Assembly (NCBI RefSeq): GCF_901827155.1
Contig: NZ_LR594659.1
Location: 5,428,501 to 5,492,500, forward strand
Direction: 5' to 3'
Origin: Variovorax sp. PBL-H6
GTDB lineage: Bacteria; Pseudomonadota; Gammaproteobacteria; Burkholderiales; Burkholderiaceae_C
DNA length: 64,000 bases
Below, one piece after another: positions 43,156 through 51,480 of this stretch. Positions within the stretch are counted from its first letter, which is position 1; each line of letters starts with the position of its first letter. Both the position numbers and the translations under genes were made by a program. The notes beneath the pieces were generated by a model, which saw only the letters and a program-made list of their open reading frames with translations, was not told the DNA's origin and made no database searches.

Positions 43156-46035
43156 ATGCACATTCTGATGAGCAAGGGGAGCGCCGGAGAAGACGTCGAG
43201 CGGCTGCGCCAAGCGCTTGCGAAGGCGCTCGGCGAGGACGCGAAGCTGTTCCCCTCGTTGCAGGCCTCGGGCACGCCGATCGATGAAGATTTCGACGCCG
43301 CGATCCGCCGCTGGCAGGCCGGCGTCGGCCTGATCGGCGACGGCGTGGTCGGTCCGCGCTGCCAGCTGCTGCTCGACTTGCTCGCAATCGATGCCAACAA
43401 GTTCGAGCTCGTGCTCAACGTGGGGCACGTGAGCCGGCTGTTCCCCGCCACCAAGCCGGCCAACATCGCACGCTACCTGCCCTACATCGAGGCTGCGCTC
43501 GGCGTTGCGGAGCTGACGGACCGCGCGATGATCCTGTGCGCCCTGGGCACGATCCGCGCCGAGACCGAAGGCTTCGTGCCGATTGCCGAGGCGCCTTCCA
43601 AGTTCAACACGCCGCCGGGCGGTGCGCCCTTCAGCCTGTACGACACGCGCACCGCGCTCGGCAACAGCCGGCCCGGCGACGGCGAGCGCTACCGCGGCCG
43701 TGGCTTCGTGCAGCTGACCGGCAAGGACAACTACACCCGCTACGGGCAGCGCATCGGCGTGCCGCTCGACCAAGTGCCGGATCGCGCCAATGCGCCGGAG
43801 GTCGCGGCAGTGCTGCTCGCACTCTATCTCTCGGACAAGGCGACGAAGTCACGCGCGGCCATCCGCGCAGGCGACTTCGCGCAGGCCCGCCGGCTGGTCA
43901 ACGGCGGCGCGCATGGCCTCGATCGTTTCAAGGATGTCTTCGAGCGCGCTGCCGCGGTATGGCCCGCACCGCGCGTGGGCGCGGGCGCCGGCCGCAGCGA
44001 CGCCTCCGCCTCGGAGGCAGCGGCTTCGCGCCGCTCCACCGTCTCGCGCACGCGCAAGGACGCGGCCGACCTGCGCGACCGCCTGTTCCAGCCGAGCGCC
44101 ATCAGCCTGCCCGACGAATTCCCGCCCGCCGAGGAGGTTCGCCAGTACCTCCCGGCCTACACCCGTGCCGGACTGATCCTGGACCAGGGCCGCGAAGGCG
44201 CCTGCACCGGCTTTGGCCTCAGCTGCGTCATCAACTACCTGCGCTGGGTCAAGTCCGGCCTGCCCGCGAAGATGGAATCGGTGAGCCCGCGCATGCTCTA
44301 CACGCTGGCGCGCCGGCACGACGAGTACGAAGGCGAGAACTACGAGGGCTCGAGCTGCCGCGGGGCGCTGAAGGGCTGGTTCAACCACGGCGTCTGCCTC
44401 GAGCCGGACTGGCCCTACCTGCCCGAGAAGGCCAATCCCGCCAACTACGGCTTCGCGACGCGGGCGGCGCAGAACACGCTGGGCGTCTACTACCGCATCG
44501 ACATCCGCTCCATCACCGACGTGCAGGCCGCGATCGCGCAGCACCGGGCGGTCTTCGTCTCGGCCTTTACCCACCCGGGCTGGGACGCGGTCCCGATCAC
44601 GCCGGCGCCGAAGAGCCATGCCGAGCTGCCGCTCATCGCCTTCGATGGTCGCCGCTCCGAAGCCGGCGGGCACGCCTTTGCGCTGATCGGCTTCAACGCG
44701 CAGGGCTTCATCCTGCAGAACTCCTGGAGCAAGAACTGGGGCGCCGGCGGGTTCGCGGTGTTGGGCTACCTCGACTGGCTGGCTCATGCGATGGACGCCT
44801 GGGTGGTTTCGCTGGGCGTGCCTGGGGTGATTGCCGGCCAGTTGGCCGTGGGCGGCAGCAGCGCCTCAGGTCCGAGCGGCGCCGACCGCAGCAACTGGTG
44901 GGACACCAGCCTGGCCTACCGGCACAGCGTGGTGCTGGGCAACGACGGCCGCGTAAGCCGGTACCTGACGGAGGACGAACCACCGCGCAAGCTGCAGCAG
45001 CAGGCCTGCGTACTGCCGGACGACTGGTTCCGCAAGCAGGCGGCGGTGCGCAAGCGCCTGGTGCTCTACGTGCACGGTGGCCTCAACAACGAGCAGGAAG
45101 CGATCAAGCGCGCCAGCGCCATGGGCCGCTACTTCACCGGCAACGGCTGCTATCCCCTCTTCCTGGTCTGGAAGACGGGATTCCTCGAGTCGGTGACGAA
45201 CCTCATCGCCGACGCCTTCCGACGCGAGCCGGCCCGCGCCGGCTTCGGCGAATGGTTCAGCGAGCAAACCGACCTGCTGATCGAGAAGACCGTCGGCCGG
45301 CCTGCGGCACGGCCGTTGTGGAGCGAGATGAAGGAGAACGCCGGCCTGGCCTTCGCCGAGCGGCACGGTGGCGACCTGCTGCTGGACGCGATGCAGGCGC
45401 TGTGCGCCAACTGGGGCGCGCAGTTCGAGCTGCACCTGATCGGCCATTCGGCGGGATCGATCGCAATTGGCCACCTGCTCGCCGCGCTGGCCGCACGCAA
45501 GCGCGCCGGCCGCGATGGTGGCCTGAGCGACCGCCTGGCGTCCGTCAACCTTCATGCGCCGGCCTGCTCGGTCGCCTTCGCGAACCGCCACTACGCCGGA
45601 GACGCTGGCTTGATGGAGCGCCTGCACCTGGAAGTGCTCACGGACGAGGCCGAACGCCGTGACACCGTGGGCCCGATCTACCGCAAGTCGCTGCTGTACC
45701 TGGTCTCCAACGCGCTCGAGGCTGACCTGCACACGCCGATCCTCGGGATGGACCGCGTCAACGACGAAGGCGACTCGGGCTGGGACGGTACCTCCGACAC
45801 CGGCGAGGCGCTGTCGGTGTGGCGCCAGGCCGCCAAGGCTTCGAAGCTCGAAGGCCGGACCCGACGCATCGAGGGGCCGCGCATCGAGGTGGCAGTCGGT
45901 GCCGATGGCCAGCCGCTGCTGCAGGCGGCGACGCATGGGGGGTTCGACAATGACATTTCGCTCATGACGCGCACGCTGGAGCGGATCACCGGGGGGAAGC
46001 TGGCGCTGCCGGTGGAGGATCTGCGGGGATTTTGA
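43156..46035 (+). CDS. Multi-domain protein: peptidoglycan-binding, GH19 lysozyme-like, papain-like peptidase, alpha/beta hydrolase
   Basis: A 959-residue protein with four recognisable parts. Residues 1-75 resemble a peptidoglycan-binding domain ('AIRRWQAGVGLIGDGVVGP'). Residues 95-270 are GH19-like, with candidate catalytic E136 (RAETEGF) and the hallmark 'YRGRGFVQLTGKDNYTRYG' at 179-197. An alanine/serine/arginine linker leads to a C1 peptidase (about 310-555) with Q344, C350 (DQGREGACTGFG), H506 (GGHAFAL) and N522 (QNSWSKNWG). Residues 630-860 form an alpha/beta hydrolase with 'LYVHGGLN' and the nucleophile S765 in GHSAGS. GAGGAGG precedes the ATG. There is no signal peptide, so export would need another route such as type VI secretion or lysis. 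Domain identities are good; the joint role is inferred. Confidence 0.8.
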   Translation: MHILMSKGSAGEDVERLRQALAKALGEDAKLFPSLQASGTPIDEDFDAAIRRWQAGVGLIGDGVVGPRCQLLLDLLAIDANKFELVLNVGHVSRLFPATKPANIARYLPYIEAALGVAELTDRAMILCALGTIRAETEGFVPIAEAPSKFNTPPGGAPFSLYDTRTALGNSRPGDGERYRGRGFVQLTGKDNYTRYGQRIGVPLDQVPDRANAPEVAAVLLALYLSDKATKSRAAIRAGDFAQARRLVNGGAHGLDRFKDVFERAAAVWPAPRVGAGAGRSDASASEAAASRRSTVSRTRKDAADLRDRLFQPSAISLPDEFPPAEEVRQYLPAYTRAGLILDQGREGACTGFGLSCVINYLRWVKSGLPAKMESVSPRMLYTLARRHDEYEGENYEGSSCRGALKGWFNHGVCLEPDWPYLPEKANPANYGFATRAAQNTLGVYYRIDIRSITDVQAAIAQHRAVFVSAFTHPGWDAVPITPAPKSHAELPLIAFDGRRSEAGGHAFALIGFNAQGFILQNSWSKNWGAGGFAVLGYLDWLAHAMDAWVVSLGVPGVIAGQLAVGGSSASGPSGADRSNWWDTSLAYRHSVVLGNDGRVSRYLTEDEPPRKLQQQACVLPDDWFRKQAAVRKRLVLYVHGGLNNEQEAIKRASAMGRYFTGNGCYPLFLVWKTGFLESVTNLIADAFRREPARAGFGEWFSEQTDLLIEKTVGRPAARPLWSEMKENAGLAFAERHGGDLLLDAMQALCANWGAQFELHLIGHSAGSIAIGHLLAALAARKRAGRDGGLSDRLASVNLHAPACSVAFANRHYAGDAGLMERLHLEVLTDEAERRDTVGPIYRKSLLYLVSNALEADLHTPILGMDRVNDEGDSGWDGTSDTGEALSVWRQAAKASKLEGRTRRIEGPRIEVAVGADGQPLLQAATHGGFDNDISLMTRTLERITGGKLALPVEDLRGF

Positions 46036-46076
46036 GGGCCGATCTGCCGACGTGATCCCAAGCGAAGCAGGGCGGG

Positions 46077-46370
46077 TTACTTGTTTGATCGGTCCACTTT
46101 GTCGAGCAACTGCCCGCTCTCTTTCAGCGCCTGATTTTCCCTCTGCAGAGCGCTCGCCTCGCCCAGCCTAACGACCCTTCGCATATTCGCCCACGTTCCG
46201 AAAAGTGCCGGCCCTGTCGGATCACTCGACGGTCCTCAGGTCAAAATTATGTGCCGCTGTCGATCAAGGATCGAATATTCGGTCGGATCCGCGTCATAGA
46301 AGGCGTCCAAAACCACGCTCTCGCCAAGCGGCCGGCGAAATGTCGATGTCAGACATTTTTTAAATTTCAC
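46077..46370 (-). pseudogene. Unidentified AT-rich reading frame with an internal TGA
   Basis: From a GTG at 46370 the frame reads MKFKKCLTSTFRRPLGESVV onward for 44 codons, meets TGA at 46236-46238, then continues in the same frame for 52 more codons that also look coding ('SALQRENQALKESGQLLDK') to a TAA at 46077. A single nonsense change in one gene is the simplest reading. No family is recognised. It directly abuts the frame upstream and shares its orientation and low GC with the DUF4279 gene. Confidence 0.4.
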
Positions 46371-46535
46371 TCACCAATTCAATTGGATTAAATCATTCAG
46401 AACTTCAAAACAGGCTGCTGAATGAGATCCCGTCGAATTCACCCAAATCGAGGGCACCACCTTCCAATAGCAAATGATATCGCAGTATTTCACCTTACCT
46501 TGACGAAAACGATCAATAATTGAAGCATCTTTCAC
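46371..46535 (-). CDS. Unidentified short AT-rich reading frame
   Basis: The frame from a GTG at 46535 gives 54 residues (MKDASIIDRFRQGKVKYCDI at the start) rich in aromatic residues and cysteine. Upstream it stays open, in frame with the end of the DUF4279 gene, up to that gene's stop, so the true 5' end is unclear and it may be the remains of a longer gene. No family is recognised. It is more AT-rich than its surroundings. Confidence 0.35.
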   Translation of the reverse strand: MKDASIIDRFRQGKVKYCDIICYWKVVPSIWVNSTGSHSAACFEVLNDLIQLNW

Positions 46536-46577
46536 AGTGTCTCGCTGGCGTTCATTCAGATGGACGGGGCGGGGCCA

Positions 46578-46952
46578 TTAGTCCATTTCAAGATTTATAT
46601 CAAAATCGCACAGAATCTTCAACTCCGTAGCACCAAGGAACTCCCCTTCTCCATCAAGTGTGCAATAGATGCTCTTTTCAATCGAAGAAGACAGAATTTC
46701 ATTCGCCAATTCTGGATTTTTCAACAGAATTTCTTGAATAAGATTAATCGCCTCCGTTAGGGATCCTATTTTTTCTGGAAGTTTAAATATACAGTAAGAA
46801 TTTCTATAGCTCCCGGGCAATGGGACTCCGTCGGGAGTAAATCGGGGATCATTAAAATGCCAGATCCTAGTCACACTCAGTGATATTTTTTTAGCAATTT
46901 CCGACAGGTCTGCCGTCGGGTGCTTTAGCTTAAATGAATAATGATTCGACAT
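46578..46952 (-). CDS. DUF4279-like protein, candidate immunity protein
   Basis: A 124-residue cytoplasmic protein. The 'YSFKLKHPTADLSEIAKKIS' start, the central 'RNSYCIFKLPEK' strand and the ending 'LKILCDFDINLEMD' match the plan of DUF4279, a family often encoded beside polymorphic toxins as an immunity protein. AGGTGA lies just before the ATG, which is four bases after the stop of the toxin-like remnant upstream. The coding sequence is clearly AT-rich against a very GC-rich background, a sign of transfer. Confidence 0.65.
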   Translation of the reverse strand: MSNHYSFKLKHPTADLSEIAKKISLSVTRIWHFNDPRFTPDGVPLPGSYRNSYCIFKLPEKIGSLTEAINLIQEILLKNPELANEILSSSIEKSIYCTLDGEGEFLGATELKILCDFDINLEMD

Positions 46953-46956
46953 AGAT

Positions 46957-47151
46957 TCACCTATTGAGAAGAGAATCCGCTGGGCCATGATCGACTGCCC
47001 GCCCATCTGGATCGCTCGTAATGACCCGCCCATCTGGGCTGATGCCTGTCCAATCCCTGGGACCAGCGCCCACGTTCGCGCGAATCTGGCCTTTTCTCTC
47101 ATCCACCGCGCGTCTTTGCGGCATCTCCAAATCGTAAACAGGCACTAGCAT
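46957..47151 (-). pseudogene. C-terminal tip of a polymorphic-toxin-like protein
   Basis: The 64-codon frame ends in glycine/aspartate-rich sequence with 'DWTGISPDGRVIT' and 'DPDGRAVDHGPAD', a kind of ending seen at the C-termini of secreted polymorphic toxins. The rest of the toxin and its delivery domains are absent: the frame begins at the edge of the patch, nine bases from the start of the PIN gene on the other strand. The tight spacing to the DUF4279 gene is the usual toxin-then-immunity order. The toxin family itself is not identified. Confidence 0.45.
46998..47037. repeat. 13-bp direct repeat in the toxin-tip remnant
   Basis: CCCGCCCATCTGG occurs at 46998-47010 and 47025-47037, nine codons apart. 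On the minus strand both copies encode PDGR, giving an internal peptide repeat (SPDGRV, DPDGRA). Confidence 0.7.
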
Positions 47152-47159
47152 CGCCGCTC

Positions 47160-47561
47160 ATGCGTATCGTCATCGACACCAACATCGCCCTCGACCTGCT
47201 GGTCTTCGACGACCCCGATTACGCGTCCCTGCTCGCCGCGCTGGAGACCGGCAAGCTGAAATGGATCGCCACCCCCGCCATGCGCGAAGAGCTGGCGCGC
47301 GTGCTCGGCTACCGGCTGGTGGCCGAGCGCCTGGTGCGCAATGGCCGCGACGCCGACGGCGTACTCGCCGCCTTCGACCGGCACGTGCTGCCCTTGCACG
47401 AGGTACCGCCCCGCGCGCCGTGCGTGTGCAGCGACCCAGACGACCAGATCTTTGTGGACCTGGCGGTGGCGCAAGGCGCGCGGCTGCTCAGCAAGGATCG
47501 CGCACTGCTCGAGATGCGCAAGCATCTCGCGGTGCTCGGTGTCCAGGTGTCGGTCCAATGA
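47160..47561 (+). CDS. PIN-domain protein (putative toxin–antitoxin toxin, COG1569 type)
   Basis: A 133-residue PIN-domain nuclease. 'VIDTNIALDLLVFDDP' holds the first acidic residue (D6), a glutamate follows near 45 ('AMREELARVLGY'), and 'CSDPDDQIFVDLAV' plus 'LLSKDRALL' give the later acidic cluster, so the metal site looks complete. No antitoxin-sized frame lies directly upstream or downstream; upstream is the toxin remnant on the other strand. It may be a solitary member. Confidence 0.8.
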   Translation: MRIVIDTNIALDLLVFDDPDYASLLAALETGKLKWIATPAMREELARVLGYRLVAERLVRNGRDADGVLAAFDRHVLPLHEVPPRAPCVCSDPDDQIFVDLAVAQGARLLSKDRALLEMRKHLAVLGVQVSVQ

Positions 47562-47658
47562 CCTTCCTGCAGGCTACGCGTGGAGGCACTTCCTCCTTGT
47601 GCTGGCAATTTCAGATGTAGTCGAGCGAGCGACGAGACCGCGCGGCCGAAGTCCGGCG

Positions 47659-48570
47659 CTACGAGCGCTTAGGCGGCGGGTCGCTGCAATACCAGCGCCA
47701 CAGCAGCCGCGCCACCGCCCGCGAGCGCTGCGTGTCCCGCCCCCAGCGCCGCCCTGCCGGCAGATGCCGCAGCCAGCGCATGCGCCGCGCTGCGAGCGCC
47801 AGGCGATCGCGCACTTCGTCGCTGGCATCGGCGAGCGCCGCATGCCAGTGCGTACCGGCCGCCCCCGACGAGGCGGCGCGCACCAGCATCGCCGTGGAGT
47901 GCAGGTAGCTGAGCCAATCGCGCACCTGGCATTCGGCAAGGGGCAGGGTCTCGCCCGGGTCGTCCTCGAAGTCGATGTAGCCGATCGTGCCGTCGGGGCA
48001 CAGCACCAGGTTGCGGTCGAAGGCCTGGCTCAGGTAGGTACCGTGCGAGTGGACCGTAGCGATGGCGTCCAGGCCCTCGCGCCATACCGCCAGGAGGGCG
48101 CTCGGGCCGATGGCCGCAGCGTGGTCGAGCCGTTCTTGCAGCACCACCGGCGGCCGGCCGCTTTCGCCGAGGTCGGAGATCAGCAGGCCGTCGGGCTGCT
48201 GCGCCAGCACGGTCGGCACGCGCAGCCCGGCGGCGCCCAGGGCACGCAGGCGGCGCGCCTCGGTGGCGATGGCGGCCTCGCCGCCCAGGTTGGGCACCGG
48301 CGTCAGCACATCGAGCCGCAGCAGGCCGGCGACCATCGCCATCAGGTGGTAGCCCAGCTTGCCGTGCGGCGGGCCGGCCTTCTTGAGCCAGACGCGCTCC
48401 CTGCCGAGCCGGTGGCTGGCAACCGCCTTGTGCTGATGCGGCAGCGTGGCGCGCAGGAATTCCGCATAGTCGCCCGGCTCCCGCGGGAGCGGGTGGATCT
48501 CCAGGGGCGCGGGCGCCGACGCCAGACCCTTGCGCGCCTGCAGGCGCGTGCCGCGTTTCACGGAGTTCAT
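47659..48570 (-). CDS. Kinase-like protein of the BUD32/lipopolysaccharide-kinase type
   Basis: A 303-residue protein with a reduced protein-kinase fold. 'RVWLKKAG' has the ATP-binding lysine, '[18 protein letters not shown]' is the catalytic loop, and '[10 protein letters not shown]' holds the metal-binding aspartate in place of DFG. Similar proteins phosphorylate sugars of the lipopolysaccharide core or act on proteins. The substrate is unknown. It faces the UPF0149 gene across about 100 bases. Confidence 0.7.
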   Translation of the reverse strand: MNSVKRGTRLQARKGLASAPAPLEIHPLPREPGDYAEFLRATLPHQHKAVASHRLGRERVWLKKAGPPHGKLGYHLMAMVAGLLRLDVLTPVPNLGGEAAIATEARRLRALGAAGLRVPTVLAQQPDGLLISDLGESGRPPVVLQERLDHAAAIGPSALLAVWREGLDAIATVHSHGTYLSQAFDRNLVLCPDGTIGYIDFEDDPGETLPLAECQVRDWLSYLHSTAMLVRAASSGAAGTHWHAALADASDEVRDRLALAARRMRWLRHLPAGRRWGRDTQRSRAVARLLWRWYCSDPPPKRS

Positions 48571-48673
48571 GGGGCCAGGGCTGCCTGTGGGGGTTCGAGG
48601 GCAGAGGACGGGGCTGCTGAAATGGCGGGTCTCCGGGAGCTTGCTGCATCATAGAGGGCTGCTGCCCCCTGCC

Positions 48674-49447
48674 ATGACCACGACGCCCTCGCCCTCCCCC
48701 GACCAGCCGCCCCTCGGCCCCGAAGACTTCGACGCCCTCGACCAGGCGCTGGACGCCATGCGCGAGCATGACGAGGAGATCCCGCAGTGGGAGTTCTGCG
48801 AGGGTTTCATGGCCGCGCTGGTGTGCATGCGCCGGCCCGTCGAGCCGGCGGAGTACTGGCCGGTGCTGCTCGGCGAAGCCTTCGTGCCGGCCCGGCACAT
48901 GGAGTTCGCGTGGCGCTGGAAGCGGCGCTGGCGTGAAATCGAAGAGGGGCTGGACGCCGAGGTGCAGTCGCTCGACGACGAGCGCGCCTGGCAACCGGAG
49001 GTGCTGGACACGCGGGGCGCCGTCGCGGCGCTGCCGGAGGAAGAGCGTGGCGAGATCGCCGATGAGGACGTCCCCTCTTTCGCACAGGTCTGGGCCCTGG
49101 GATTCATGTACGCAGTCGAGAACTGGCCCGAGGAATGGATTTCACCGCGCGACAAGGAGGCGGCTGCCATCCTCGACGAGGCGCTGGACACGATCGTCGC
49201 GCTGACCGAAGACGACCGCGGCAAGCCCACGCTCTCGATGTACAGCGAAGACGGCCCGCCCAGCGTGAGCCAGCGGCGGGTAGACGACTTCGGCGATGCC
49301 ATCTGGGCCGTGTACGACCTGCGCCGGCTCTGGCGCAGCCAGGGACCGCGCGTGGAGACCGTGCGCAAGGAAGCCACGCCGGGCCGAAACGATCCGTGCC
49401 CCTGCGGCAGCGGAAAGAAATACAAGAAGTGCCACGGTGTCGGCTGA
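48674..49447 (+). CDS. UPF0149/YecA family protein with SEC-C zinc motif
   Basis: A 257-residue acidic protein. The YecA-like region (about 15-215) includes '[18 protein letters not shown]'. The C-terminus [17 protein letters not shown] (about 240-256) is the SEC-C motif, which binds zinc and, in SecA, SecB and ribosomes. The function of the family is not well defined. The ATG at 48674 is chosen because the family match begins there. Confidence 0.85.
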   Translation: MTTTPSPSPDQPPLGPEDFDALDQALDAMREHDEEIPQWEFCEGFMAALVCMRRPVEPAEYWPVLLGEAFVPARHMEFAWRWKRRWREIEEGLDAEVQSLDDERAWQPEVLDTRGAVAALPEEERGEIADEDVPSFAQVWALGFMYAVENWPEEWISPRDKEAAAILDEALDTIVALTEDDRGKPTLSMYSEDGPPSVSQRRVDDFGDAIWAVYDLRRLWRSQGPRVETVRKEATPGRNDPCPCGSGKKYKKCHGVG

Positions 49448-49448
49448 G

Positions 49449-50675
49449 GTGAGCACGACGCTGCCGTCCCGCAGCGCATGGGCCATGGTGCTGACACTGT
49501 GCACCGCCTTCGCGCTCAGCCAGGCCTACCGCACGGTGGGCGCGATCATGGCCGGTCCGTTGCAAGCCGAGTTCGGACTGTCGGCACAGGCCTTGGGCGT
49601 GTTTTCGGGGTCCTTCCACTTCGCTTTCGGCGCCATGCAGCTCTTCATGGGCATCGGCATCGACCTGCACGGCGTGCGGCGCACGGTGCTCGCGGCCTTT
49701 CCGCTGGCGATCGCAGGGGCGGTGCTATCCGCGCTGGCGACCAGCTTTCCGCTGCTGATCGCGGGCCAGGTGCTGATCGGCGTCGGCTGCGCGCCGGCTT
49801 TCCTGGTGTGCACCGTGTTTATCGCACGGCACTTCCCGGCGGCGCGCTTCGCCTCGGTGTCGGGGCTGGTGCTGGGCGTCGGCGGGCTGGGCATGCTGCT
49901 GACCGGCACCCCGCTCGCGTGGCTGGTGGAGGCAAGTTCGTGGCGCATGGGCTTCGCGGTGCTGACGGCCGCTTCGGCGCTGGCCTGGCTCAGCATCCTG
50001 CTGTGGGTGCGCGAGCCGGCGCGCGCGGAAGCGCAGACCCAGGAGTCGCTGCTTGCCGCGCTGCGCCGGTTCGGCGCCCTGTTCGCGGTACCGCACACGC
50101 TGGGCATCCTTCTGCTCGGCGCCGTGTCCTATGCGGCTTTCATTTCGCTGCGTGGACTCTGGCTGGGGCCGCTGCTGGTGGAGCGCCACGGCTACTCGCT
50201 GGTGCAGAGCGGCAACGTGGCATTGGTCGTGTCGGTCGTCTCGCTCTGCGGGCCGCCGCTGTTCGGCCGCCTGGACCGCGACGGACCGGCGCGCCGACGG
50301 CGCATCGTGGCCTGCTGCGCCGTCTACGCGGCGCTCTTCGCTGCGATCGGCATCTTTCACACGGCCTGGATCGATATTGCGTGCGCCATCCTGATCGGAC
50401 TGTTGTCAGGCTTCATCGTGTGGGAGTACGCCGACGTGCGGGTGGCCTACCCGGCGGCGCTCACCGGCCGCGCGATGGCGGTGTTCACCATGGCGATGTT
50501 CCTCGGCGTGGCGCTGATGCAATGGCTCACCGGCGTGGCGGCTTCGGTGGCGCAGTCGCAAGGCATCGAGCCTTACACGGCCGTGCTGACGACCATTGCC
50601 GCGCTGCTCGTAGCCGGCTGCGCGGCGTTCGCCTGGCTGCCGGCGCCACCGGGAGCGGTGGCCCGCAAACCCTAG
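49449..50675 (+). CDS. Major facilitator superfamily transporter
   Basis: A 408-residue inner-membrane transporter with about twelve hydrophobic helices and a short central loop near 200. 'GIGIDLHGVRR' stands at the MFS loop 2-3 motif. Start codons are uncertain: GTG at 49449 is chosen, GTG at 49437 and ATG at 49482 are alternatives. It overlaps or touches the end of the UPF0149 gene. The substrate is unknown. Confidence 0.82.
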   Translation: MSTTLPSRSAWAMVLTLCTAFALSQAYRTVGAIMAGPLQAEFGLSAQALGVFSGSFHFAFGAMQLFMGIGIDLHGVRRTVLAAFPLAIAGAVLSALATSFPLLIAGQVLIGVGCAPAFLVCTVFIARHFPAARFASVSGLVLGVGGLGMLLTGTPLAWLVEASSWRMGFAVLTAASALAWLSILLWVREPARAEAQTQESLLAALRRFGALFAVPHTLGILLLGAVSYAAFISLRGLWLGPLLVERHGYSLVQSGNVALVVSVVSLCGPPLFGRLDRDGPARRRRIVACCAVYAALFAAIGIFHTAWIDIACAILIGLLSGFIVWEYADVRVAYPAALTGRAMAVFTMAMFLGVALMQWLTGVAASVAQSQGIEPYTAVLTTIAALLVAGCAAFAWLPAPPGAVARKP

Positions 50676-50977
50676 ATCTTGAAGGCGCGCTGCGTTTCGG
50701 GCCGCACCAGGTCCACGTACTCGCGGTGCTTGCGGATATAGCCGGCGATGAACAGGCAGGCCGGGATGACGGCCGTGCCCTGCGCCCTTGCCTCGTCGAG
50801 CACGTGCCGCGCGATGGCCGAGCCCACGCCCTGGCCCTCGAAGGCGGGCAGCACCTCCGTGTGGGTGAACATCACCGCGTTCGTGAGCAGGTTGTATTCG
50901 CAGTAGCCCGCGAGCTGGCCGTCGATGGCGGCCTCGTAACGGTGCTTCTCGGGATGGTTCGTGATGGTGATCGTCAT
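50672..50977 (-). CDS. GNAT-type N-acetyltransferase (YjdJ-like)
   Basis: A 101-residue small acetyltransferase-like protein. 'TEVLPAFEGQGVGSAIARHVL' is the acetyl-CoA pyrophosphate loop, and 'PACLFIAGYIRKHREYVDLV' is the typical end of the short YjdJ branch. The ATG at 50977 overlaps the stop of the NTF2-like gene (ATGA), so the pair is coupled. It converges with the MFS gene. Confidence 0.87.
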   Translation of the reverse strand: MTITITNHPEKHRYEAAIDGQLAGYCEYNLLTNAVMFTHTEVLPAFEGQGVGSAIARHVLDEARAQGTAVIPACLFIAGYIRKHREYVDLVRPETQRAFKI

Positions 50978-51459
50978 GTTGTGCGTGCCATGAAGGCGGA
51001 CAGATTCTTGGCGGCGTTGGCGCGCACCTTGTTCTTCAGCATCGGCGTCCAGCCGAGCAGCAGGCCGGGCGGGCCCAGCGCCTGGCGCGACCAGGCCCAG
51101 AAGTCGAAGCGGTCGCGCTGGGTGGCGATCAGGCCCTCGGGCGTGAAGCCGAACTCGGAGTCGATCGCGTTGTCGACAATGCGGCCGGTGGTGCTGAAGC
51201 GGTAGTGCGCATCCCAGTGGGCGCGGCCGGTGGCGCCGTCGGCCTGGACGTCGCGCCAGCTGAGCTTCCACACATCGGCCCCCTTGGTGCGCGTGGCCTC
51301 GCACAGCATCTTCCACATTGCAGCGACTTCGCGGCCGCTCTTCAGCGAGAAGGCTTCGTCGTCGAAGCGCGCATCCGGCGCGTAGCAGGACGCCATCGTG
51401 TCGGCATCGAGCCTGGCGAAGGCCTCGTAGAGGCGCTGGATGGTGGCTTCGTTGGGCAT
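50974..51459 (-). CDS. NTF2-like/SnoaL-like protein
   Basis: A 161-residue alpha+beta cone protein: 'IQRLYEAFARLDADTMASCYAPDARFDD' features at 7-34 are the usual start of SnoaL-like domains, followed by 'HWDAHYRFSTTGRIVDN'. Activity cannot be told from the sequence. Confidence 0.85.
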   Translation of the reverse strand: MPNEATIQRLYEAFARLDADTMASCYAPDARFDDEAFSLKSGREVAAMWKMLCEATRTKGADVWKLSWRDVQADGATGRAHWDAHYRFSTTGRIVDNAIDSEFGFTPEGLIATQRDRFDFWAWSRQALGPPGLLLGWTPMLKNKVRANAAKNLSAFMARTT

Positions 51460-51480
51460 GGCCGGCGATCGTAGCCGAGC

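Noticed and set aside
46560..46760. 66-codon plus-strand frame opposite the DUF4279 gene
   Set aside because: It is antisense to a gene with better start, ribosome binding site and family support.
46036..47159. Possible insertion sequence remnant in the AT-rich patch
   Set aside because: No transposase-like frame, terminal inverted repeats or target duplication could be seen; the frames fit a toxin–immunity remnant better.
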